From NCBI GenBank assembly GCA_026874595.1, contig CM049310.1, positions 4,278,001 to 4,342,000 on the forward strand: a stretch of DNA of 64,000 nt, in the 5' to 3' direction. Of this stretch, positions 1 to 13,103 are shown in pieces. The notes under the pieces were generated by a model, which worked only from the letters and a program-made list of their open reading frames with translations, was not told where the DNA came from and made no database searches. How positions within the stretch are numbered: the stretch's first letter is position 1; each line of letters opens with the position of its first letter. Made by a program: the position numbers and the translations under genes. This stretch comes from Sipunculus nudus (taxonomy: Eukaryota; Annelida; Sipuncula; Golfingiida; Sipunculidae).

Positions 1-2580
1 ATATAAAATCCTTCTTATCTGTATGAAAAATATTTTGGACAATATTTGGTTTGTCAAAATACATTTGGATCATGTGAAGAAGCAAAAAATGTCTATATTA
101 TAAGGCATAATGACGTAGGCCTACGTTAACTTCGTATCACTCATATATATCTTCTATATTCTGTACACATTTAGCGAATAATATTTTAAATGGTAAAACT
201 GACAATTTTAGAACGTCCCTTTTTGACCGTTATTTATAATGACAACGTCGACTCTGTTGTGTCAAGCGTAAGTGCTTGTCCACAAAACATCATCAGTAAT
301 ACAATTTATGAAGCACAGAAACCAGCTGAAGTTGTTCTACGAGTATATGTTCAACTAGAACAATACCTTCTAAGATAGCATGTACACGTGGACCCCACAT
401 AGGACGCGCACAACTGTTAGGTACATACCACGTATAGTGCCCTTGATAATGACTCTGGCATAGGGAGGAGTTTGTGGTTTTACCGGGGAAACCAGTGACC
501 TAAAATAGTTGCACAGCTAGAGTAATGGGGGTGTTTAATAATGTGTTGAAAACACTGCCAAAAAAGGTTATTAGTGGTTTATACCGCTTTCCCCCTTGCT
601 CCGTCCCGGAATACGTGGGCTTACGAAAAGTTAGTACGCGTTCTTTCCATTACACTTCATTCAGCATACTCAAAGAGTTTATTACCTGGTAGAACGTTTT
701 ATATTCACTATGGCAGGTGTAATAAAGAAGAGTCAGATGAAAGAGTTCTTGTTCTTTTTTTATTTAGCTACAACATACCTGAGACAACTGGTTACTCTTT
801 TTGCTAGAGCCAATATTAAATTACATATTTCCGTATGGGGCAATACTCTTACAGCTAGATCCAAATTTCTAACTGGGGCCAACCAATTCGAGCCAGTCAA
901 GTCCCTGGATTCCAGGCTGGAAGCTATATCGAAAGGCACAGAGTTTATCTTATGCCGTGTGTTCAAGGGATCGCAGCCATTCGACATGGTCCGCCGGATT
1001 CCTGAATTAATTCCTGTCTGTGATCCAATCACCCTGACCATTTTCTCCAGGTAATAGGAGCACAAGGGTATGAGAAACAAAGTGGATAACGCTGCAGCGA
1101 GCCAACGTTATTGAAGCGGCAGATGACACCATTTTCGGATGTATAAAACAGACCAAACAAGATAGGTTCTTCGTAACATTATTAAATTAATGTGAGTTTA
1201 AAACATAATAAATCATATAAGCTTCGTAAAATCACCAAATTAATTCCTTAAAGTCACTTGAAGCTAGCCAACATTTTAGAATTTTAAGTCATGTCACGGG
1301 GCTTCACTTTCTTCTGAAGTTATAGTTGTCTTGTTCAAGATGCACACCGGGTAGTTCCCGGCAACGCTACCATTTTGCGCCGCCGCCAGCCAAGTTAGAT
1401 CAAGCCGAGCCGAGTTCATCAGGAGGCGCCGCCAATATTTCATTAATCTTAAGTGAGCCGATTTTGTGCAGCTCAATTTGACTTGAGACAAAATCAATAT
1501 AAAAGATAAATCTTTTACAATTAAAATTGTCCGAAACAATTGTTAAGGTTCTGTTGCTTTTCGCTGATAGGAAATGGTGTGGTTGTTGTAAGTATGAACG
1601 TGTTTGCTTATGAAACCAAAGAGGCAAGAGGAAGCAGGTAAGAAGTGTATGTGTGTGTGTCGGGGGGGGGGGGAGCAAATGGATATAAAAGAATTTGAGA
1701 GATGGTGGTGGATGCAGTATATATATATGTGTATGTGTGTGTGTGTGTGTGTGAATTTAGTTTTTCTGAGTGTAGGGCATATTCTGCAAATCTAAGCACC
1801 AAAAAGGGCTAGGTGTGGGAGCAGGTATCCCACAGTTTGGAAAATTAAAAAATAATAAAATATAAAATATGCATTTTCAAAGCAGTATTTGATCCAATTT
1901 CCTTTTTTTCAGGGACATAATCAGTGGCAATATTATGCCTATTCTTTCACACTATTAGTTAAGTTTTGCTTTATACAAAGGTTCCTGCGTGTTGGTAAAC
2001 ACAGTCTATGTGTGTCTGTTTATCAAAACAAGGCCTTGTGACCGGAGGCCCGATTGTGAGCCGCAACACGCAAAGTTTCAGCCAGCAGGAACGTGTATTA
2101 CATTTTTTGGGGCCAAGTCAGCCAGAGCATCTCCTAACTGACACGTGTTTGGCCCGAGTGATACACGCGCTCTGTTTATGTTGAAACCTGTGATCGCGCC
2201 CGGTGAACTGTTTTTAACACTTGTTTACAGGAGTAAGTAAACTGTTTCAGGGCAATATTTTGGCAGGTACGAATTTATTTTAAAGGGAGGAAGCTATTGT
2301 TCGTGTTAATTCAACATGCTTTACATTTTTGCGTTAACGGTCATATCAAAATTTCAACGACTGTAACATGCTGCCCCGCACGTTGATCGTAAACTGTAAC
2401 AGTGGCGACAAATGTCAAGGTCGAAGAGGAGTCAAGGTCTGCGCTGTCACATCACTCCTAATATAGTTAAAGGTCAACCCAGTTGACCTTCCCATTCAAC
2501 CATAACTGACACCCAAAAAATATATGGTTGAAAAGCATGACAGATAAGATATATCATATTTGATGAAATCACTGCATGTT
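1..2580. other. 3' flank of gene 1, no gene seen
   Basis: AT-rich DNA with short ORFs on both strands that match nothing I recognise. It holds a TG-rich microsatellite (1641-1754, with a 12-G run near 1663) and TCAAGGTC-type motifs around 2415-2450. No exon, tRNA or intact element is supported. Confidence 0.6.
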
Positions 2581-5500
2581 TTATTCACGAGGGTCCTGAG
2601 AGCACCTTCTGTTCTGTTTGACAGGTGGGCAGACAGAGTCGTTGTCAGCGTCAATGATGTCACGTGTCCTGGTCTGCTCAGCATAGGGGGCGCTGTCGAG
2701 ATCGGCCTGGATCGCGCTCCAGTTGGGTTGGACCATGTACAGGCCATACTCGATAGATGTCACGGCAACAGCACCTAATATACAAAATTCATTTCAATAT
2801 GTGCTTAAAATATAAAATATACTTCACTAATTGCTTAAAATACAAATTGTACTCAACAACGATGTTTTTAGAATATAAAATGTGGCTCACAATGTGCTTA
2901 AAATATAAAATGTAAGTTACAGTGTTCATGAAATATCAACGTACTGCACAATAAGCTTAACATATAAATAGTCGTTCAGAATATGCTTAAAATATATGAA
3001 ATGTATTTCACAATGTGCTAAAATTATAAAATTTAGTGCACAATGCACGTAAATAAATACAGACCTACTTGACAACTGTGAGAAACATTATGTGTTGCCG
3101 TCTACATTTATCTGGTCATGTATTAAAACCAGAAACCTAAGTTTTATCTGCTTGTTTTTGCCTGTCGGCGGAAAACGTATACAGGAACTTGCACATGCAC
3201 GCATGCACATGCTGGTTCATGTATTTTTGTTTTGTTTTGATTTGAAACGTTCGTCCCTTTGGAAGCAGATGGAGCCGCAAATTTTAACTTTCAAAACTTC
3301 AAATTGTTGTACTTGACTACTTATAAAATAAATGCGGTAATACCAAATCTCTAACATGCTTCATGAAGCAGTAAATCTAATTCTATAACAGGCCTCATAA
3401 AGCGGTAAAACCAAGTCTCAAACAGGCCTCGTAATGCGATAAAACCAAGTCCCAAACAGGCCCCATAAAGCGGTAAAACCAAGTCTATAACAGACCTAAA
3501 AAAGCGGTAAAACCAAGCCTTAAACAGGCATCATAAAGCGATAAAACAAAGTCTATAACAGGCCTCATTAAGCAGTAAAACAAAGTCTCCAACAGGCCTC
3601 GTAATGCGATAAAACCTAGTCTCAAACATGCCTCATAAAGCGGTAAAACCAAGTCTATAACAAACTTCAAAAAGCGGTAAAAACAAGTCTATAACATGCC
3701 TCATAAAGCAGATAAAACCGTGTCTAGCGGTTAAACAAGGTCTATAACAGGGCTCATATAGCGTTAAAACCAAGTCTCCAACAGGCCTCGGAAAGCGGCT
3801 AAACCTGGTCTATAACAGGCATCATAAAGCGATAAAACAAAGTCTATAACAGGCCTCATAAAGCGGTAAAACAAAGTCTCCAACAGGCCTCGTAATGCGA
3901 TAAAACCAAGTCTCAAACATGCCTCATAAAGCGGTAAAACCAAGTCTATAACAAACTTCAAAAAGCGGTAAAAACAAGTCTATAACATGCCTCATAAAGC
4001 AGATAAAACCATGTCTAGCGGTTAAACAAGTTCTATAACAGGGCTCATATAGCGTTAAAACCAAGTCTCCAACAGGCCCCGGAAAGCGGCTAAACCTGGT
4101 CTATAACAGGCCTCATAAAGCGGTAAAATCAAGTCTCCAACAGTGTAATCTCTTACACATTACTGTGCCTATCTAAGGCCGTTTCAGAGTGACAATTTTC
4201 GGGAATAAATATAAAAGAAAATCATATTCATATTCTTGAAGTGGTAAAATAAATGAACCCTTGGTCATGACGCTCAGCTGACCAGCATGCTAGTTCAGCC
4301 TAACATTCACAATAAGAATTTCATCATCTGAAAGTCATATTGAGATAAACATCATTTGGGTGTGATCTTGACCGTTGACTTTCTGAATTTCGACATGTGA
4401 CTGAATCCAGTCATATTGTAAAAGAGAAGTGTAAGATCTAGGTCACCAGTTGTGAAACTCCTCTGAGAACTTGGCTGAAACATTTTGTCTACCAAATTTG
4501 GCTTATCACGTTCAGGAGAAACCCTAAAGATGATGAACTATAACTTGACCGTGTAGATCAAGCGCAAGGTCAACAGTCTTTTTTTTCAAATTCTTCTGAG
4601 AACATGGCGGAAACAACTGATGTGTCAAAACTGAAGAAAAATATGCAGCTTAAAAAGTGATATTAATCATATATTACAGTAAAAAGTTTGGCGATAACAA
4701 TGACCGATGATGGGACTGAAGACAATACGTTTCCTCCAGAGTAGGGCGGGGGACATAATAAACACACCAGATTATAGGAGGCTAGACGGAACTAGAACTG
4801 AGAAACTGATACATTTGCCGTCATATGTCAATCTTGAAAAATATAGGGATATAATGCATGAAAAATAAAAGAAAAATACAGATGGCGCCATCAGTCTTGG
4901 GAAACTGATAAAACTAGTTTTGATCAATAAACATATGAGGTTTCAGGACACTAGATGAAACCACAGATGAGAAACTGACACCTTGCTGCAATTTGACAGG
5001 CTAAAAAATTAGGGACAACATACGTTAAAAATATTAAATAGTATAGGTGACACCTGTATTCGGAGAATATAGGTTTCAAAACGATATGTTTATAAAACCT
5101 GAGACTGCCAACGATCATGATCAAAGCCCTCACGATTATGACTTGTGCCCCCTGTACGGACAGCTAGAGGCGACAGGGGCATAAACGGCACAAAAACTTA
5201 AAAAAAAAACACGATCGAAGATCTTCAAGCCACCTGATTTTAAAATAATCCATCCAACTTCTCTTGAGATATCAGACCAATTGTATGTATTTTACTTTGT
5301 GTAGTGCTATATCACTCATCATAACTAGGAGTGTGTGGGCCAGACTAACTAAATTTAAGGTCTACAGGGAGATCCCTGAATAACCTCTAAGAATTAATGC
5401 ACACTTTCATGATCCTCGCCCTAACGATTACGATTTGTGCTAACGGACGGACAGACGGCCTGTCAAAAAGACGGTGGACAAAGGGTGTTCGTTATAGCTC

Positions 5501-8500
5501 AGCATGATTGAAAGTCAGCTGAGCTAAAATGGGTGAAATATCCTTTCTTTTTTTTATAATGTAATAATCTAATGTCACAGGTGCATTATGTGAGAACATT
5601 TGTAAAGAGTGAAATCTTGGCCTGAATTACCAGATTCAAGATACGGGTAGTTGCTCCAGGTGCCTTGGAATGACGTGTTATAGTAAGGTTTCGGGAGAAC
5701 ATCAAAGTAGGCCACTTCAGTGAGATCATAATTGTCTTGATCAATGCGCAGGATCCGGAGCCCGGCCTCGTAGTTGGACTGGTACGTATAGTTTCCCTTC
5801 ACGTACTGGTTGTGGTCAATCGCCAGCTCCGTGGACTGGAAAATCCTTCTCAGGATCGGGTTCTGGAGATCCCGGATGTCCCAGATGTAGGTCTTGGTGC
5901 GCCTGTAAAAAAACACATATAATATTTAAGGATTAAGGAAAAGGAGGGTTCCAATACAACGAAGACAAATGACAAAACCTGCGGAAAGGTCCCCAGGTCC
6001 GGACCTTGGAGGAGGGGGGTACAAAATTCGTCTGGGCCCCTTAAAACAGGTTGCAGAGGTTAAGAAGGGAATATTATGTTATATTAATACGTAATACAGG
6101 CGACCTTATGACAGGCGGTTGAGTCCCTATAAAGAATATTTGTCTTGCATATATTCCCACTTGTCTTATTATGTCTTTTGATTTCTTTAGTTCAATATAT
6201 ACGAAATGATGTCGTTAAAAAAAACACCGTTCCAAAAAACAGATGGCACTGCAGACCTGAATACTTTATTATCATAATGTACGCCAGCAAAACAAAATTT
6301 ATCATGTTTATAAGAATTCAAGCGCCTGAGCCCTTATCAACGGCTGCTTCAATAAGATGGTTCATAAATTAAAATGACTTTTATTTCATTTCAAAAGGAA
6401 AGCTCTTACCAAATGTGAATTCTTGTTGCCGAATTACAAAATGACCAAAGTGTCTCCTTTTTTAACACGCAGATGATTTCTTTGTTTTAACAATGCATGA
6501 CAGAGCAATGTGAACACAAACCGAAAAATTGTTACAAAAAAAATTGTTGAATAAAAAATCGCTTGTTACAAGAGTTATACATTTTAGTATATCATATTTC
6601 CCTCTTATAGATCATGAACATGCGTGACAGTGATAACATTAGGGCATGGGTTTAAACACGCTTCAAGCGGTAATATCTGAAGTAAAGTAAGGAGGCACAG
6701 AGCTCTATCACGGTTGTCAGTCCTATGTTCCGGTAATCTATATACATTTGACTTATTTCCATATTGAAGATGAGATGGGGAATTAGAGAAAAATTAATAG
6801 AAAACAAATGAAAAAAATGATACTTCATAAAACATGTGATAGCTAGGTAAAAATTTTACGCTGTGCTTTTTTGTATCATGACAAGGATGCAACTGGAGAT
6901 ACTGACATAGGATTACTTTTGAGTTAAAGTAAAGAGCATCTGATGATGAGAACAAAGTCATTTTCATCTTTATTTAGTAAATGGAAAAATAGCATGGCTG
7001 AATTTTAAGCATTTATAAAAAAATAGTTAAGGTATTCTCTCTCTACAGAAACCGCTGTAAGTTGCCAAGCGTGATTTAATCTTACTTTGTGAACGAATCT
7101 AACTTATGGAGTCAAATGCTTTCTAAATTCTTCTAAAAGCATGTTTTTTCTGTATTTGGGATTTTGTGCTTTACGTATTACTTTGTCATAGGTACCCCCC
7201 CCCCCCAGTTTATCGTTACTAGTGGTTTCAAATTATTTATTTATTTATTTATTATTATTATCATTATTATTATTATCATTATTATAATTATCATTATTAT
7301 CATTTATTTTCCAGCACTAGGATCCCATCACCTAAATAAAGAGGCCCTGAACTGAAACGTACTCGGCCTATATAGGCAAATCCGCCACCACGCTTTGACG
7401 AGTTATTGGCCCTTAAATCTTATCAAACAAAAGCATGAGGTGAAAATATGCAAATATTAAGTATCACTCCGCCCATTGTATAGAAGCTGTTTGCTGAATA
7501 CTTGCTTGTCTGTCTGACGTCTCTCGTCTAATTCATCGTCCAACAAAGCAATAGTCTGGTCCTCTGTCACCCAACCCTGATAGAAATACAAGAAACGACA
7601 CTCAGACGTCAACACATACAATAACACTCAGACGTCAACACATATAACAAAACACTAATATTCTATGGATTCTGGGGAAAAAATATGAATAATGTTTGGT
7701 TATAGGTTACTGGAATTCGTAATATTTCAAAGACAAGATCTCAACGAATTGCTCTCAACAGGTATAAGGTTGACTTGCCCCACAGAAAATGAAATAAGTC
7801 GTATGTCATAGGTGTGATGGATTCATTAATGCTCCTTCATGAAACATAATAAGAGATATGTGACACAGGGTCATGTGAGGTAATATAAATTTAATCTGAC
7901 TCAAAAATGGATACATTGTATGTAATGACCTAACAACACGCTTTAGTAGATAAAACCAGTATAATTTCGCCCTACGATTATTTTCTGAATCCTTTTTGGC
8001 AAAAATTCAGTTATAAATGTTTAAAAGCAACATGATCACTTCAAACCAGCTACATTGCTTTGACATGGGTATACGGCAAATTCGAAAAGTCATTATTTGA
8101 CATCAATCACATCAGCCCTTTCTTGAATTAAGTACCACAGCATTCGACAGAGGTGGGCAGTCTCCAGTATGACAGAGCCTCAGCATGAGAAAGAAGCTTT
8201 CCTTTCCAACTTTACAAAGTCGTTTTTGAAACGTGTATATGAACATTCACTCAACATTCGGTGCAAAAAAACAAAGAGAAACAGGCGTTTCATAACATCT
8301 GTTGTCACAGCACCCTCAGATATTGCTCTTGTCTACGACAGAGAGAGACATCTAGTGGAGGAAAGGCGAAGGAGGGTTACAATAAACCAGTTTGTGATCT
8401 GTGTGAAAGGTCAGGCACAGTTTCTATAAGTCTGCATATTCAGGGGCGGATCCAGGATTTAGGAAAAGGAGGGGGCAACCCAGGAGGACTAATGAAAATC

Positions 8501-11500
8501 CTAAAAAAAAGGTCATCAGGTCTGAAAAAGGAGGGGTTCAGGCCGCGAAATTTCGTCTAAAACTCTTAAAAAAGGTGCCCCCCCCCCGGATCCGCTTCTG
8601 ATATTTGATTTCAAATAATGCAGTTATTGCATGCCCTTTATCATGCACCTTTACGGCTGCGTAGAAGGAGACAGAAAACCCCCCAGATATTTAGAAATAT
8701 GGATATTACAGACCAAGGACGTACCCCAGCACAATATGATGCCGGTTAGACCCTCAGTACATCAGACTTACCTGGTGAGTGTACGCCGCACCAGTGTAGC
8801 CGCGCTTGGAAACCAGGTCCGCCTTTTCTGGGCCCACTTTTACAATGGTGAAGGTGTCCTCGTTATAACAGAAGCAGATTTCTTTGTTGTAGTAGCGTGT
8901 GTCGGGGCCCGTGTAGTTCAAGCACTGGGCGTCATGGACGTAGCCGTCCTCAATGAAACATCCTTTGTATCGGGGGTTCTTAGGTTCCGATACGTCTATC
9001 ATTAACAGCCCACCTTTAGAATGGAAGAAGAAAAAGAAGAAAATAAGTAGATGATGAAGAAGAAGAAGGAAATGATGTTGATGAAGAAGCAGTAAAGTCA
9101 GGAAATGATGATGAAGTAGATGATGAAGATAAGGATGATGATGATGGTGAAGATGAAGACGCAAAAGAGAAAGAGGAAGATTATGCTGAAGAAGCAGAAG
9201 ACGGCGAAGACGATAATGGTGATGGGAAAAAACAAGAGATGATGATGATGATGATGAAGCAGAAGAGGGAGACCATGATGATGAAGAAGAGGCAGAAGAG
9301 GAAAACAAAGATGCATACCTAGAAGAAGAGAGAGGAAGAGGAGAATTTTAATGTACCAGGTCCAATTAAATGTAGGGGATGAAATTCTGCATAACTAAAT
9401 CATACCAAATGTATTTTTTTTTCAGGCGTCCTGTGTTGAGGTTAAAAATGTAAACGGCAAAATAATTTACCTAGGGTGTACACAAAACTGGCTCCTCACA
9501 TTTTTGTCCTTAAGGTGTTTAAGTTTTTTTTTTCGTGCACCTTTAAAATATTAAGCAAGGACTAAGGTTGTACACAAACGAGGCTTCTCCTGTTATCCGT
9601 TAGACGCTTATAACGCATCTTAGAAATATAAAGCAGATACCCAGAGTGTATACAGTTGTGGATTTTCCTGTGTCAGTTTGGGTTTTAGGTGTTAATAATT
9701 AACTCACCTTCACAACTATTTGAGTAGTTGCCGATATCAGTGTCTCCTACCACAAACAGCGTGGCTGTATCAGGGTTGGCCACGATGTTATGGGCGTTTC
9801 CGAATATAGAGTACACTGCAGTAGCGTCAATGTACCGGAGTTCGTTCTGTCCCCGGAACTGCGTCAGATCAACAACCTGTAGTCCATGGTGGGCTGCTTC
9901 AGACACGATGTAAACGTGATTGTTGATCACCTTCATGTCTCGCCAGATGCTAGAGACATTATTTCTGGAGGGAGACATAAATCATAGTTTGTTGTTTAAA
10001 TTTTAAAACTATTTGATGTTTTAGTTGGTTTAAACTTAGGTCAGGGATTTTTTAAAAATATATGTTAAAATATATAACTTCATGGACTTAAGGAGTATTA
10101 CTGTTGATAAACTTTTAGTTTAACATTTACTTGTACATTTTCATGGTACATTGTAGCCGATTACGGAAAAGAGAAGTTTTGCAAGCAGAGGGTGTGTAGA
10201 ATAATTTAGAACTAATGTAACGCGACCACTACTGCCAACTATTTCAGAAGTCTCAACATGTAAGTTATCTAAATATGTTCAGTATCTTTTATATCCTTTG
10301 CTACTTCCCATAGTTCCGCTTTAACATCATTTCTTAAGGTTTCGGGTCGCAGAACAGGTTCATCCAGTGTCTTACCTGAGCATCATGTGGCAGGGAATAT
10401 CATGTGACAAGTCTAGTGTGTCATGACTGAGCCAAAAAAAATGTCTAATGCCTGAGGAAAAATTTGCTCGGTCTGGCGTTTCACTAACAAAAGTATATTA
10501 ATACAGTGTGGGAGAACTTTCGACTGACCAAAAGTATCACGTGACTGTCTAACAGTCACGTGACAGACCTGCTGTATAAGAAGCCGACGACCACAGGGTT
10601 TCTGGGATCCGTGACTCTGACGAAGGAGGAACCACCGGACAATCCCACGATGACGTACTCCTCGCCGTCAAGAGGGTCCCGCCAGCCCCAGATGTCGTTA
10701 AGGCGGGGCCTGAAAACAGGGTTCAGAAAGCTTTCCTTTAAATGTATACATCTATACGACTTTTTTCTGCTGTTTAAGGCACTCTTTCTCTTTATAAATG
10801 AAATATAAAGAATTCTCTTTTGGGATTTCAAACAAAATTTCCAAAAAAAAAAAAAAATCTGACAAAATAAACATAAAAACACACTTAGTCTAACAGAGAA
10901 GATATTTTCACTGAAATTCATAGTTAAGAGATAAATTGTACGCAGCCAAAAGGACAGACTAAGACACACGTATAATCAGGGATAAAATATAACTTACTGC
11001 TTTAAATGGACAGTGTTATAAAACAGCTCCATGCAAATCATTATTATATGTTCAGGAATGGAAACTGAACTGACCTGGTGTCACCTTGTACGGGATGGCC
11101 ATAACCCAGGTCAGTGATACTGAGGAAGGAAAGCTGATCGACGTTTCTGCACGGCTTATCTCCAGCAAGGCCTGCAAAGGCATGTAAGTTTTTATTATTA
11201 TTATTATTTTATTTGACTGAACAGGTTACTTGGAAAACGTGATAAAGTGTCGATGTCAAGCGATGCTGCGGCGCGTTTATTTTTATTTGTAGATCGTCCC
11301 TGCAGCGTGCTCTGTCGGGGCCGCCTGGGTTCACCGTACAGTCAGCCAGCTAAGCCCCGGGATGAAATAATCAAAATGCACTAGGCTTGGTGTGGTAAGC
11401 TGTCCCTAGGAAATTCTCAATGTCCAGTTCAGAAATCAGGAAATTAAGAAATTCTGATTGTTCTAATTAGAAATTTCTGGTATCGGAGATGTCATATAAT

Positions 11501-13004
11501 CCCCAGACAGTTAAGGAATACCTCCTTGTAAAATAGGCCCCCTTCTTCAGAAGCACTTCTGACACCCGTGAAGGCCAAGGTCGCCACAAATGATTGAACT
11601 TGTCCGACATTTTGGAGGAGAAAATTCACGTATCAAATTTGAAGAGAAGAAAAACAGTTATTCTTAAGTGTTATTTTTAAAGTTATACTTATGCGGTTCA
11701 CAAAAATTCTACGTTTTAAACAGGTTGGACCTTGAAAACTTAGTTTTAGGTCACTAGTCTTGAAAAAATATTCGTGAAAATGTTTTTCTATGTGTCAAAT
11801 TTAAAGGAAACAGAGGCAGAAATGCAAAAGTTAGGGAAATAACAAAAATCCTATATATTCACAGGTTTGACCTTAAAGACCAAGCTAAAGTTCGCTAGTC
11901 TTCAAACATGTCCGAGTTCCTGGTGGAAACAATCTGTGTGTCATATTTGAAGAAAAAGATAGGGTATTTAAAAAGTTATGAGGTTCACAAAAATCCTATA
12001 TATTCGAATATTTGACCTTGAAGACCAAATGCAAGGTCACGGGTCTTCAAATATGTCTGAGATCCTGGTGGAAACAACCTGTGTGTCACAATAAAAGAAA
12101 AAAATAGGGTACTTTAAAAGTTATTGGGTTCACAAAAATCCTATATATCGGGAGATTTGACCTTGAAAGGAAAGGCCAAGGTCACAGGTTTGCAAACTCT
12201 TGTGATAACATATTATTTAACCTATTTAATCTTTCATTTGGATTTTCAGAAAGAAATATCTATCCACTTGAGAAATGATGTTTTTGTTTGTTTTGTTTTC
12301 ACCAAATATGGAAATATTCAAGGCCACTCTCAAAGCTGAGATCATGACCCTAATTTAAATATACTTAATTCTATAACTCATGTCTATGCATGTGCATTTT
12401 ATTCAAGAAATGTGTCCATTAGTTTTTGACTTATAATGCTCACAGTCCTGCAAAGTTAAAATAATGGGGGTATGAAAAGACACGAAGACAAGAAAATGAT
12501 ATTGTAGGTGGCGCCACTTGTCTCGCGTACAAGACAAAGCTATGCAAGATCTTCGGTCAACTTAATTTTTTTCTACCAAATATGGACATATTTAAGTTCA
12601 AGTCCATTCTCATAGTAAAGATCACAGGTCTGTAAAGTGGTAATGATGGGTGAATTAAAAGACGCAAAAATAGAGTAGAATCATAGGTGGCGCTACCATT
12701 CGTACGTACAAGACAAAGTTATCCAAAATATTGATTTTTGGACCAATCCATGCGATCTTTCTTGAAATATTTAAGATGTGTTACTTCACCAAAAATAAAG
12801 GTCCTATTTAAGGTCAAGGTCACTGTCCTAGTAGAAGTCATGATACCCATATTTATGCACATGTTAAGTTTGTTAAAGATCATGATATTTTTTAATAATT
12901 GCGCAGACAAGACATCTGCGGCGGCGGCAGTGAGACTGCGCTGGAACATATTGTTAACTAAAAATATTATGAACATGATCTGCAGTGTTGTTTACAGCCG
13001 GGTT

Positions 13005-13103
<99 letters not shown>

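Noticed and set aside
710-1080. Overlapping ORFs of over 100 codons on both strands
   Set aside because: No family resemblance, no splice context, and mutual antisense overlap; probably chance.
3340-4142. Repeat spacing that could suggest a CRISPR array
   Set aside because: The units are contiguous with no unique spacers and the sequence is from a eukaryote; it is a minisatellite.
8754-9308. Full 184-codon minus-strand ORF as a gene
   Set aside because: Its N-terminal half is translated GAA/GAT repeat. Only 9013-8772 is real, as exon 7 of gene 1.
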